Shown here piece by piece: positions 1 through 5,445 of a stretch of DNA of 5,445 nucleotides. The translations under genes and the position numbers were made by a program. Source of the stretch: an uncultured Phascolarctobacterium sp. (GTDB lineage Bacteria; Bacillota; Negativicutes; Acidaminococcales; Acidaminococcaceae); NCBI GenBank assembly GCA_900552855.1, contig USBG01000104.1, positions 1 to 5,445 on the forward strand, in the 5' to 3' direction. The notes under the pieces were generated by a model. The model searched no databases and was not told the origin of the DNA. It was given only the letters and a program-made list of their open reading frames with translations. The stretch's first letter is position 1. Every line of letters begins with the position of its first letter.

Positions 1-355
1 GCAGGTTAAGCTTACGCACAATGCCATTTAAATCATCACCAATAAGACTTAAGGAGCAGCTGCTTTCAATAAACAAAAGCTGTGGCTGCTTTTCCTGTAA
101 AATTCTATTTAACGCCTCAGTCAAATATTTTTCAGAACCATAAACAATTGCACTATTATCAGGCTGTGAACCATGGAAACGGTCAGCCATAGTAAAATCT
201 CCGTGCTCTAAAAATCTTAAAGCATAAAAATAACACCACAAAGGACCATTAACCATAACCTCAGCATTAGGAATGCCACAAAAAAATGCTCCTGCACCTG
301 TCAACGCACACGAATCAACTTTATTACAGATATTACTCCAAGGTTTATCAGACAT
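1..355 (-). CDS. Nitrogenase component-1-like protein, second subunit (NifK/NifE/BchB-type), 3' part outside window
   Basis: The first 118 codons of a gene that runs off the left edge of the window. The start is the ATG ending at 355, which overlaps the stop of the upstream component-1 gene by 8 bp and has a strong ribosome binding site (363-370). Cysteines stand at residues 16, 41 (in GPLWC) and 100 (in ESSCSLSLIGDD). The 25- and 59-residue gaps closely match the P-cluster cysteines of NifK (70, 95, 153), and the IGDD after the third Cys is a superfamily hallmark. In the BchB/ChlB proteins of dark protochlorophyllide reductase one ligand is Asp; here all three are Cys. From family knowledge it should pair with the preceding subunit to form a heterotetramer bearing FeS clusters that receives electrons from the NifH-like protein. 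The substrate is unknown, and whether it is closer to NifK, NifE/N or another clade cannot be judged from this fragment. Confidence 0.88.
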   Translation of the reverse strand, partial: MSDKPWSNICNKVDSCALTGAGAFFCGIPNAEVMVNGPLWCYFYALRFLEHGDFTMADRFHGSQPDNSAIVYGSEKYLTEALNRILQEKQPQLLFIESSCSLSLIGDDLNGIVRKLNL

Positions 356-1640
356 AAATAACACCTCCCTGCTTTAAACGACTGCGAAGTGTTCTATAAA
401 TAACATCCATAAAATGTAATTCACCACTAATACCCACCTGTGGCAGCATGGGCAAAAAGATTTGCTTCAGCTCTGGATGCTTCAGCTCATGAGTTGTAAG
501 CACCAGCTCTGCATCCCTAAGCAGCTTTTCACCTTCTTTAGTATCTAAAATAGGTTTATTAGTATATGCCTTCAGCATATTAAGCATTTCCCGCTTATGC
601 TCTTCATCATAGGCATCTAAAAGAATAATTCCCTGCAAATCAAGCTGCAGCGTTTTAATGGTTTCCAGCACTCCCGCAGGATGAAAATATATTAGCCAAC
701 GACCAATACAAAGGACTGTTTTCTTGCCCTTTGTTAAAGGCAGATATTTATTAAGTCCCTGCAGCAGGCGCTGACGCTCCTGCCAGATAAGGTCCTTAGC
801 CTTGTCCTCACAGTCAAAAAGCTCGGCAATTTTTTGAATCCAGCGCTCCGTCCCCTGCCATCCTAATGGATAAATACCATCAAGATACTTTATATCAAAA
901 TCCGTATTCAAACGACGTGCCACAGCGTTTAAGCCAACGTAGGTTTGTCCACGTCCGCCCAAAACAATACTGCCCTCAGCTCTACCAATTTTCGCCATTT
1001 CTTCAAAAGAAATATAACCCGGAAACTGACCAATAACCTTAAGCCCTAAAGCACTTAGCAATGCAGTAACCTCTTTGGCATAATTTCCCCATGGTCCACC
1101 ATTGTCACCTAAAAGCACTACAGTCCCCTTTTCTTTAGGAACAGTCTTAATAAAACGATCAATAAGCTTTTCAGTCATAGAAAAATAGCCTTCATAATAT
1201 TCGCCATCCAAAAAGCCAAAGCTATCTATAGTCAAAATAGGAATATTATATTTTTCCTCTGCCTCACGAGCTACAGACTCTACATCATCACCAATTACGC
1301 CAGCTATACAGGAATTAGCTATGGCAATGCACTTAGGCTTATACGTTTCCACTGCATAAGAAATACACTTGCTTAATCTATCCGAGCCACCAAAAATAGT
1401 ATGCTTTTCCTCAAGCTGACTGCTTAAAAGAGGTATAGCAGGCATCCCCTCACCATTACTGTCAGAAATACTGCGAAAATGAGAATTTATCTCCATGGTT
1501 CTAGTAACATGAGCACAAGCTCTGGGGCTATGAAAAATAACTACAAAGCCCTGGCAATGCGCCAATGCGCTCCACACGCCTGGCATACAGCAGCTACAGC
1601 TAGTACGACTGGCAATAAAGCGTTTTGTTTTAATCCCCAT
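348..1640 (-). CDS. Nitrogenase component-1-like protein, first subunit (NifD/BchN-type oxidoreductase)
   Basis: A 430-residue protein of the nitrogenase component-1 family (oxidoreductase/nitrogenase component 1 fold). Near the N-terminus it has a CSCC motif (residues 15-18), then HSPRACAH with Cys42, then SCIAGVIGDDVESVA with Cys111. By eye Cys17 or Cys18, Cys42 and Cys111 correspond to NifD Cys62, Cys88 and Cys154, the P-cluster ligands. The residue at the place of NifD Cys275, which ligates FeMo-cofactor, appears to be Thr233, with no Cys nearby. His409 (GELHFMD) could correspond to NifD His442. The protein is shorter than NifD (about 480-490) and close to BchN (about 420-430). It is the middle gene of an H-D-K-like operon, overlapping its neighbours by 11 and 8 bp. 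The likely role is the cofactor- or substrate-binding subunit of a two-component reductase. True nitrogen fixation is unlikely, and chlorophyll synthesis is not supported by anything else here. The exact function is unknown. Confidence 0.88.
   Translation of the reverse strand: MGIKTKRFIASRTSCSCCMPGVWSALAHCQGFVVIFHSPRACAHVTRTMEINSHFRSISDSNGEGMPAIPLLSSQLEEKHTIFGGSDRLSKCISYAVETYKPKCIAIANSCIAGVIGDDVESVAREAEEKYNIPILTIDSFGFLDGEYYEGYFSMTEKLIDRFIKTVPKEKGTVVLLGDNGGPWGNYAKEVTALLSALGLKVIGQFPGYISFEEMAKIGRAEGSIVLGGRGQTYVGLNAVARRLNTDFDIKYLDGIYPLGWQGTERWIQKIAELFDCEDKAKDLIWQERQRLLQGLNKYLPLTKGKKTVLCIGRWLIYFHPAGVLETIKTLQLDLQGIILLDAYDEEHKREMLNMLKAYTNKPILDTKEGEKLLRDAELVLTTHELKHPELKQIFLPMLPQVGISGELHFMDVIYRTLRSRLKQGGVIYV
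363..370 (-). promoter_or_regulatory. Ribosome binding site of the second component-1 gene
   Basis: On the minus strand AGGGAGGT lies 7 nt upstream of the ATG ending at 355, inside the last codons of the upstream gene. It fixes the start of the 1-355 gene and indicates that the two subunits are co-translated. Confidence 0.85.
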
Positions 1641-2436
1641 ACTTAGCCACCATATCCTCTAGCTCCTCAAAGCTCATAGGAGTCGGAACAGACATATCCT
1701 TGTTATTCATCATATCCTGCGCCAGCTTACGATAAACGCCTGCCTGATTAGACTCCGGAGCATACTGCAGTACGGTCTGACGTTGGTTTTCTGCCTTATT
1801 AACAATTACATCACGAGGAATGAAGGCAATAAGCTGAGTATTAAGACGCTTAGCAAACTCCTCTAAAAGCTCTCTCTCATGAGGAGTATTGCGACTGTTG
1901 CCAATAATTCCACCTAAACGAACTCCACCTCGCATAGCGAAGCGTTTTACACCCTTAGCAATATTATTGGCAGCATACAGGCTCATCAGCTCACCAGAGG
2001 AAACAATATAAATATCTGTTGCATAGCCTTCACGAATAGGCACAGCAAAGCCACCACATACTACGTCACCTAAAACGTCGTACAAAATTACATCCTCATC
2101 CTCTATAACAGACAAAGACTTAAGCTTTTCTAAAGCCACAATAATGCCCCTGCCTGCACAACCAACGCCAGGCTCTGGTCCACCAGCCTCCACACATTTA
2201 ATATCGTTATAACCATAATGAACAATATCTTCAGCGTTAATATCTTCTTTATCCCTCACGCAGTCCAAAACAGTTTGTCTACAAATTTTGCCTAATAAAA
2301 GTCTAGTAGAATCATTTTTAGGGTCACAGCCAATTTGGCAAATCTTAAGTCCCATTTCACTCAGTGCTGCAGACAAATTAGAAGTAGTAGTGGATTTACC
2401 AATACCGCCTTTACCATAAATAGCAATTTTCTTCAT
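1630..2436 (-). CDS. NifH/BchL-like iron protein (nitrogenase reductase-type ATPase)
   Basis: A 268-residue member of the NifH/BchL/CfbC family, the dimeric ATP-dependent [4Fe-4S] protein that passes electrons to a component-1 partner. Visible motifs are the P-loop GKGGIGKST (8-16), GCDPKNDSTR (36-45, switch/nucleotide contact), GPEPGVGCAGRG with Cys93, and YDVLGDVVCGGFAVPIR with Cys127. Cys93 and Cys127 match NifH Cys97 and Cys132, which bridge the dimer's cluster. Arg96 matches the arginine that is ADP-ribosylated in some NifH proteins. The length fits short NifH/BchL forms (NifH is usually 275-295). The start is the ATG ending at 2436, with GGAGG 7 nt upstream. It is the first gene of the operon, behind a MerR-type promoter. 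No maturation gene (nifB, nifE/nifN) is visible in this window. Family placement is firm; which physiological reductase it serves is not. Confidence 0.93.
   Translation of the reverse strand: MKKIAIYGKGGIGKSTTTSNLSAALSEMGLKICQIGCDPKNDSTRLLLGKICRQTVLDCVRDKEDINAEDIVHYGYNDIKCVEAGGPEPGVGCAGRGIIVALEKLKSLSVIEDEDVILYDVLGDVVCGGFAVPIREGYATDIYIVSSGELMSLYAANNIAKGVKRFAMRGGVRLGGIIGNSRNTPHERELLEEFAKRLNTQLIAFIPRDVIVNKAENQRQTVLQYAPESNQAGVYRKLAQDMMNNKDMSVPTPMSFEELEDMVAKYGD
1647..1651 (-). promoter_or_regulatory. Weak ribosome binding site inside the nifH-like gene
   Basis: GGTGG on the minus strand lies 6 nt before the ATG ending at 1640; a better AGAGGA (1655-1660) is 14 nt away, too far for normal use. With an 11-bp overlap between the genes, initiation of the 348-1640 gene probably depends on ribosomes terminating on the nifH-like gene. 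Confidence 0.5.
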
Positions 2437-2443
2437 AAAAAAA

Positions 2444-2448
2444 CCTCC
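2444..2448 (-). promoter_or_regulatory. Ribosome binding site of the nifH-like gene
   Basis: GGAGG on the minus strand, followed by a 7-nt T-run spacer and the ATG ending at 2436. This is the strong spacing expected in Firmicutes and it supports the chosen start. Confidence 0.85.
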
Positions 2449-2484
2449 ATAATAAGCAAGTATTGTGTCTTTTAGAAAACTCAG

Positions 2485-2497
2485 GCTAGCATCTAGC
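2485..2497. repeat. Small perfect inverted repeat in the leader of the nifH-like operon
   Basis: GCTAG-CAT-CTAGC forms a 5-bp stem with a 3-nt loop, about 50 bp upstream of the nifH-like start and within its predicted leader of about 120 nt. It has no adjoining T-run typical of a terminator on the minus strand. It could be an operator half, an RNA hairpin in the leader, or chance. Confidence 0.35.
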
Positions 2498-2535
2498 AGA
2501 AAATTTATATTTTTTTCGCATCGAACTCAACAATA

Positions 2536-2544
2536 TGATATAAT
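2536..2544 (+). promoter_or_regulatory. Extended -10 promoter candidate for the merR-like gene
   Basis: TGATATAAT is a perfect TG-N-TATAAT extended -10 element, with no convincing -35 box upstream (the best is TTTCGC at 2514-2519, 19 bp away). Predicted start near 2551. A transcript from here crosses the operator at 2573-2591 before reaching the regulator gene, so bound MerR protein could hinder its own transcription. Confidence 0.5.
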
Positions 2545-2565
2545 GTACTATATGTAATAAATTAA

Positions 2566-2596
2566 ATTTTAAAGTATATACTAGTTATACTGTCAA
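2566..2596 (-). promoter_or_regulatory. MerR-type promoter of the nitrogenase-like operon
   Basis: Read on the minus strand: perfect -35 TTGACA (2596-2591), a 19-bp spacer, and -10 TAAAAT (2571-2566, one mismatch to TATAAT). The predicted transcript start is near 2559, giving a leader of about 120 nt. The spacer is 2 bp longer than optimal. That is the hallmark of promoters that MerR-family proteins activate by twisting and shortening the spacer, and a merR-like gene lies immediately divergent. Without activator it should be weak despite its good boxes. Confidence 0.8.
2573..2591. promoter_or_regulatory. Predicted MerR operator (19-bp inverted repeat)
   Basis: AGTATA-N7-TATACT, with perfect 6-bp arms, covers almost exactly the 19-bp spacer between the -35 and -10 boxes of the leftward promoter. 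Position and size match known MerR-family operators. The neighbouring regulator (2603-3454) is the obvious candidate to bind it. Confidence 0.75.
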
Positions 2597-2599
2597 GGA
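2595..2599 (+). promoter_or_regulatory. Ribosome binding site candidate of the merR-like gene
   Basis: AAGGA lies 3 nt before the GTG at 2603 and 15 nt before the in-frame ATG at 2615. Neither spacing is ideal, so the start of the regulator is uncertain by four codons. The site overlaps the -35 box of the opposing operon promoter by two bases. Confidence 0.45.
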
Positions 2600-2602
2600 T
2601 GT

Positions 2603-3454
2603 GTGATAATTATTATGAAAAAATCAGATAAGCAAAACTACTTTACCGCTGGTGAACTAGCAAAGCTTTTTGATATATCAAAGCAGACATTACTATACTA
2701 TGATAAAATAAAGCTATTATCTCCAGACTACATCAGTGAAAATGGTTATCGTCACTACTCCATACAACAATATCTAGATTTAGAAATAATAGTTAATCTG
2801 CGTAATTTAAATATCAGTATTGCAGACATCAAAAGCTTTTTAGACAATCGCAGCAAGGAGCAGTTTGAGCATGTGGTTGCTAAAAAGAAGGAAGAATGTG
2901 AAGAAATAATCAAAGAAAATGAACGCGTATTACGAGCATTAGAAAATGTTACTGACAACCTCACTATGTATGACCACGTAATTTTGAATCAACCTTTATT
3001 ATCAAGTCATGATACACGTCTTATCCGCATTACACCGCTAACAGCAAAGGATAATGGCAAAAGGCGCATCATTCAATTTACTAATCATACACAAAAAACC
3101 TTTCATAACCATTGGGCTCTGGAAAAGCATGTTGGCTGGTGTGTTGAACAAAATGATTTTTTCATCAACCATAACTGCTCCCAATCTAAAGCGTTTTTTT
3201 CTTATATCTATAATTCACCTCAGCATAAACGCACTGCAACTATGGAGCTGCCCGCAGGTCTTTACTTAGAGTATTTTTTTAAAGGCGCATACTGTCATAA
3301 TGGCAATCAAATTGCTGCAGAGCTACAGGAATTTATCAACATCAACGGCTTTAAAGTAATTGGCGATGTTTTTGTATTGCCCATAGAAAACCACTGGCTC
3401 ACAACAAATTGCGATGAATACTTTAATATGGTTTTCATGCACATAAGCAAATAG
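2603..3454 (+). CDS. MerR-family transcriptional regulator with BmrR/GyrI-like effector domain
   Basis: A 283-residue protein if GTG at 2603 is used; ATG at 2615 gives 279. Residues 14-33 are the MerR helix-turn-helix (FTAGELAKLFDISKQTLLYYD). The wing follows with NGYRHY (47-52) and the second helical pair runs to about 80. Residues 84-123 are charged and helical, fitting the dimer coiled coil. About 135-283 resembles the drug/effector-binding domain of BmrR, Mta and TipA-type regulators. This domain holds Cys180, Cys192, Cys231 and Cys270 and is rich in His and aromatics, so a metal, redox or small aromatic ligand is possible but unproven. The gene is divergent from the nitrogenase-like operon and separated from it by a MerR-type promoter and operator. 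It very likely activates that operon on ligand binding and may repress itself. Confidence 0.92.
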   Translation: MIIIMKKSDKQNYFTAGELAKLFDISKQTLLYYDKIKLLSPDYISENGYRHYSIQQYLDLEIIVNLRNLNISIADIKSFLDNRSKEQFEHVVAKKKEECEEIIKENERVLRALENVTDNLTMYDHVILNQPLLSSHDTRLIRITPLTAKDNGKRRIIQFTNHTQKTFHNHWALEKHVGWCVEQNDFFINHNCSQSKAFFSYIYNSPQHKRTATMELPAGLYLEYFFKGAYCHNGNQIAAELQEFININGFKVIGDVFVLPIENHWLTTNCDEYFNMVFMHISK

Positions 3455-3502
3455 GCAAAATTAATAAATTCCAAAATTCATAATTTCCCGCATAAAGCTA
3501 AA

Positions 3503-3540
3503 GTCCCGACCTATGCCAACAACATAAGTCGGGACCTTTT
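3503..3540 (+). terminator. Rho-independent terminator after the merR-like gene
   Basis: GTCCCGAC (3503-3510) pairs with GTCGGGAC (3528-3535). Inside these arms TATG pairs with CATA across one C/A mismatch, leaving a 7-nt loop. CTTTTT follows on the plus strand. It sits about 50 bp past the regulator's stop. The opposite strand lacks a good T-run, so it mainly serves the rightward transcript. Confidence 0.88.
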
Positions 3541-3623
3541 TATTGTCTAAAAACTTCACAATACAAACAATAAAAGAACATGAAATCCTTCACTAAGTTA
3601 AATATTATATTAGCTTATTATAG

Positions 3624-3658
3624 AAAAACAGCTACCACCAATTAAGGTGATAGCTGTT
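3624..3658 (-). terminator. Rho-independent terminator of the autotransporter gene
   Basis: On the minus strand AACAGCTA-T-CACC pairs with GGTG-G-TAGCTGTT around a 6-nt TTAATT loop, with a T-G wobble where the plus strand would have a C/A mismatch. A run of T follows. It lies about 55 bp beyond the autotransporter stop, so the leftward transcript ends here rather than entering the regulator gene. With the terminator at 3503-3540 it insulates two converging units. Nothing else is seen in 3455-3711. Confidence 0.8.
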
Positions 3659-3711
3659 CAGTCACTTATAACGTATCCTCAGAAGTATTTTCCTTCCTAG
3701 ACATACTTTAA

Positions 3712-5445
3712 TTAGAAGCTGTAGTTAACGTTTAAAAACCATTTGTTGTTTTCAACGTCACTGCCTTTTTGGTAGCTATAGCCTACGCCGTAGCTCCAGT
3801 CACCATTGCCTGCTTCCAGTGCTGCGGATGCCAACCAGCTGCTGCTATCCATTACATCATAGCTCAGAGTGCTCATGCCAGAGCCAGAGTTTACAGTTAC
3901 AGCGCTGTCAGTATCGCCAAATGCGAAGATGTATGCCAGGTCAAACTTAGGAGTGAAGCGCCAGCCGCTCTCAGTAACGGTTTCGTTACGCAGGCTTACA
4001 CCTACAGGCAGAGTCCATACGTTTTGGCTGTCGGCCTCGTTTTGGAATGCAACATTACCATTGTAGTTAGTGGTGTAGGAATCGCCATCAACGTTGAAGT
4101 AGCGCAAGCCAACGTACGGTACTACTTGAGTATTGCCATTTACATACAGTTTTTCTGCACGAATGCCAGCAGTCAGAATGTTGACATCTCTATCAGCAGT
4201 CAGAGTACCTTTTTCAACCTTACCGGTCAGCTCGTTGCTGGTCTTGCTGTAGCCAAGGTCTGCAATGAAGTTTACGTCATCCTTCTTCAGGTTGCTGTAC
4301 AGGTTAACGCCCCAGGTATCAAAGTCGTTTTCAACGCCCATACCGCTGCCATCGCCATCGCCGTAAGCAAATGCGATACCATATTGATAATCACCCTTCT
4401 TAGCCAGCTCTGCACCAACCATTACGCCGTTATAATCATTGCTAGAGGTCAAACCGCCCATGCTGGAGCTTACGCCGTCAACCTCGTGTTTGTTGTGGAT
4501 GTATTTAGCCCAAACGCCGCCTTCTTCAGCAACCTTATCTTCGCCATTTACCTTGTCTTGAGTAAATGACAGTCTCAAAGCTGCGTTGTCAGCAAAATCA
4601 GTTGCCATGGAAACGGAATTGCTGGTTACACCTGCTACCTCGCCAAAGAGCATACCAGTTCTCAAATCAGCACTAACATCACCAGTATCTTTAGTCAAAT
4701 CACTGATAAAGTCTTTTGCGCCTTCGTTAGTATCTTTGCCATCTTTAACGATGCCTTCAAGAATACCACGAACCTGGCCACCGTACTCACCAAGAGCATT
4801 TTCCATAGACTCTACTGCTTTATTTTGCTCTTCCTCAGTCAGCTTTTCTAGCTCTTTATAGGTTACCTTGTAATCTTTATTATCCTTGTCTTCTACAACA
4901 GTGGCGAAGCCCTCTGTTCTATCATATGCCAGCTCATCTTCATTCCACAGTCTGCTGGTATCTGCATAGTTATCAGCAATGAAATAATCCTTGTCAGCAA
5001 CCTTATCCAGCTTGCTAATATCAAGCTTAGCACCTTCGCTAACAGTAATTACGCCACCCTTAGCGTCAATAAATGCTTTATCGTTGCCTGCTTTTAAGCC
5101 AGTAATAGTGGTCACGCTGTCCGCTGCAAAGTTAACTTGATTGAAGCCAAAAATTTTGCTCTTACCCTCAAGAGCTGCCAAGGTGTTGTTGCCAGTTACA
5201 TTAAGAGTGCTGTTAGTAACTTTAGATCCTTCACCTAAACCTTGACCGTAGAGCATTCCATCCACATTGCCACCGTTCAGGTTAATAATACTGTCTTTTA
5301 CTAAAGAAGTGCCACCTTGCGCAGCAACACCGCCTGCTACTACGTCATTTTTAATATCTGCACCTTGCTCGATATTGATAACAGATTCGTTAACTTCTAC
5401 GTAACTGCCTTTACCTGCAGCAACGCCGCCTGCTACTACAGCAGC
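3712..5445 (-). CDS. Autotransporter (type Va) with complete C-terminal beta-barrel, 5' end outside window
   Basis: The reading frame is open through the right edge, so the 577 residues seen are a C-terminal part; the GTG at 5265 is internal and not the start. Residues 1-85 hold glycine-rich passenger repeats, (V/M)(V/L)(A/Y)G... followed by S-x-(I/L)-N-(I/V/L), typical of a beta-helix. More passenger runs to about 160. A charged helical stretch (about 198-295) is the linker that threads the barrel pore. From GGVWAKY (about 309) to the end is a barrel of about 270 residues with alternating aromatic strands. It ends in NVNYSF, the terminal Phe being the outer-membrane assembly signal read by BamA. 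It would be exported by Sec and displayed on the cell surface. The passenger's role (adhesion, other) cannot be told, and no catalytic motif is seen. Codons are noticeably more GC-rich than in the neighbouring regulator, as often seen for abundant surface proteins. A terminator follows at 3624-3658. Confidence 0.93.
   Translation of the reverse strand, partial: AAVVAGGVAAGKGSYVEVNESVINIEQGADIKNDVVAGGVAAQGGTSLVKDSIINLNGGNVDGMLYGQGLGEGSKVTNSTLNVTGNNTLAALEGKSKIFGFNQVNFAADSVTTITGLKAGNDKAFIDAKGGVITVSEGAKLDISKLDKVADKDYFIADNYADTSRLWNEDELAYDRTEGFATVVEDKDNKDYKVTYKELEKLTEEEQNKAVESMENALGEYGGQVRGILEGIVKDGKDTNEGAKDFISDLTKDTGDVSADLRTGMLFGEVAGVTSNSVSMATDFADNAALRLSFTQDKVNGEDKVAEEGGVWAKYIHNKHEVDGVSSSMGGLTSSNDYNGVMVGAELAKKGDYQYGIAFAYGDGDGSGMGVENDFDTWGVNLYSNLKKDDVNFIADLGYSKTSNELTGKVEKGTLTADRDVNILTAGIRAEKLYVNGNTQVVPYVGLRYFNVDGDSYTTNYNGNVAFQNEADSQNVWTLPVGVSLRNETVTESGWRFTPKFDLAYIFAFGDTDSAVTVNSGSGMSTLSYDVMDSSSWLASAALEAGNGDWSYGVGYSYQKGSDVENNKWFLNVNYSF
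5321..5439 (-). repeat. Tandem passenger repeats of the autotransporter, 96-bp period
   Basis: A 23-bp segment at 5321-5343 recurs at 5417-5439 with one mismatch, exactly 96 bp (32 codons) apart. Both encode VVAGGVAA followed, 10-11 residues later, by S(V/I)IN(I/L). A more diverged third copy (MLYGQGLG then STLNV) follows 29 residues later. The array probably continues beyond the window and can change copy number by recombination. Confidence 0.75.

Noticed and set aside
1..2436. Annotation as nifH, nifD and nifK (true nitrogenase)
   Set aside because: The first component-1 protein lacks the FeMo-cofactor cysteine and is short. No nifE, nifN or nifB is seen, so Nif symbols would overstate the evidence.
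1..2436. Dark protochlorophyllide reductase (bchL, bchN, bchB)
   Set aside because: Lengths of the first two proteins fit, but the second component-1 protein has Cys where BchB uses Asp as a cluster ligand, and there are no pigment genes.
2504..2533. Second leftward promoter: TTGTTG, 18-bp spacer, TATAAA on the minus strand
   Set aside because: Both boxes are imperfect in a very AT-rich stretch, and the upstream TTGACA/19-bp/TAAAAT promoter with its dyad is far more convincing. It is kept only as a possible secondary start.
2755..2964. A 69-codon frame opposite the merR-like gene
   Set aside because: It lies wholly within the well-supported regulator on the other strand, over its wing and coiled-coil codons, and has no domain. 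The plus-strand frame at 3054-3269 overlaps the same gene and is also a shadow.
3455..3711. Possible small gene or RNA between the regulator and the autotransporter
   Set aside because: The structure present is explained by two terminators of opposite orientation. No ribosome binding site with an open frame and no known RNA motif was found.
3769..4569. A 266-codon open frame on the plus strand opposite the autotransporter barrel
   Set aside because: It is antisense to a strongly supported beta-barrel, has no ribosome binding site or recognisable domain, and its Ala/Val/Ile-rich composition follows from the barrel's codon pattern. The plus-strand frames at 3869-4066 and 4586-4861 are rejected for the same reason.

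Overview
The window looks like chromosome of an AT-rich, diderm member of the Firmicutes, most likely a Negativicute (the Phascolarctobacterium/Selenomonas/Veillonella side of the tree). The inference rests on two things side by side: an autotransporter with a C-terminal beta-barrel, which requires an outer membrane, and strong GGAGG-type ribosome binding sites with Firmicute-like codon use. The genus cannot be fixed from this sequence.

Left part (1-2436, minus strand): a tightly packed nitrogenase-like operon, read right to left. First comes a NifH-type ATPase (reductase component), then two component-1 proteins of the NifD/NifK/NifE/NifN/BchN/BchB superfamily; the second one leaves the window at base 1. 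Each gene overlaps the next (11 bp and 8 bp), so translation is probably coupled. The NifH-like protein keeps its P-loop and both [4Fe-4S] cysteines. Both component-1 proteins keep the three cysteines that hold the P-cluster in true nitrogenase. The first one lacks the cysteine that anchors FeMo-cofactor, so this is probably not a nitrogen-fixing enzyme but an uncharacterised nitrogenase-like reductase of unknown substrate.

Middle (2437-3454): a control region of about 165 bp and a divergent MerR-family regulator with a BmrR/GyrI-like effector domain. Pointing at the nifH-like gene is a promoter with a perfect TTGACA -35 box, a 19-bp spacer filled by a 19-bp inverted repeat, and a TAAAAT -10 box. 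This is the classical architecture that MerR proteins activate by DNA distortion. The regulator's own promoter appears to face this one, so its transcript would run through the operator. The simplest reading is a self-contained module: a MerR sensor detects a ligand and switches on a nitrogenase-like reductase.

Right part (3455-5445): a gene-free stretch of about 257 bp with two rho-independent terminators, one for each converging transcript, followed by the 3' 1.7 kb of an autotransporter gene on the minus strand. This contains passenger repeats, a helical linker and a complete C-terminal beta-barrel ending in Phe. Its start lies beyond base 5445. It appears functionally unrelated to the nitrogenase-like module.
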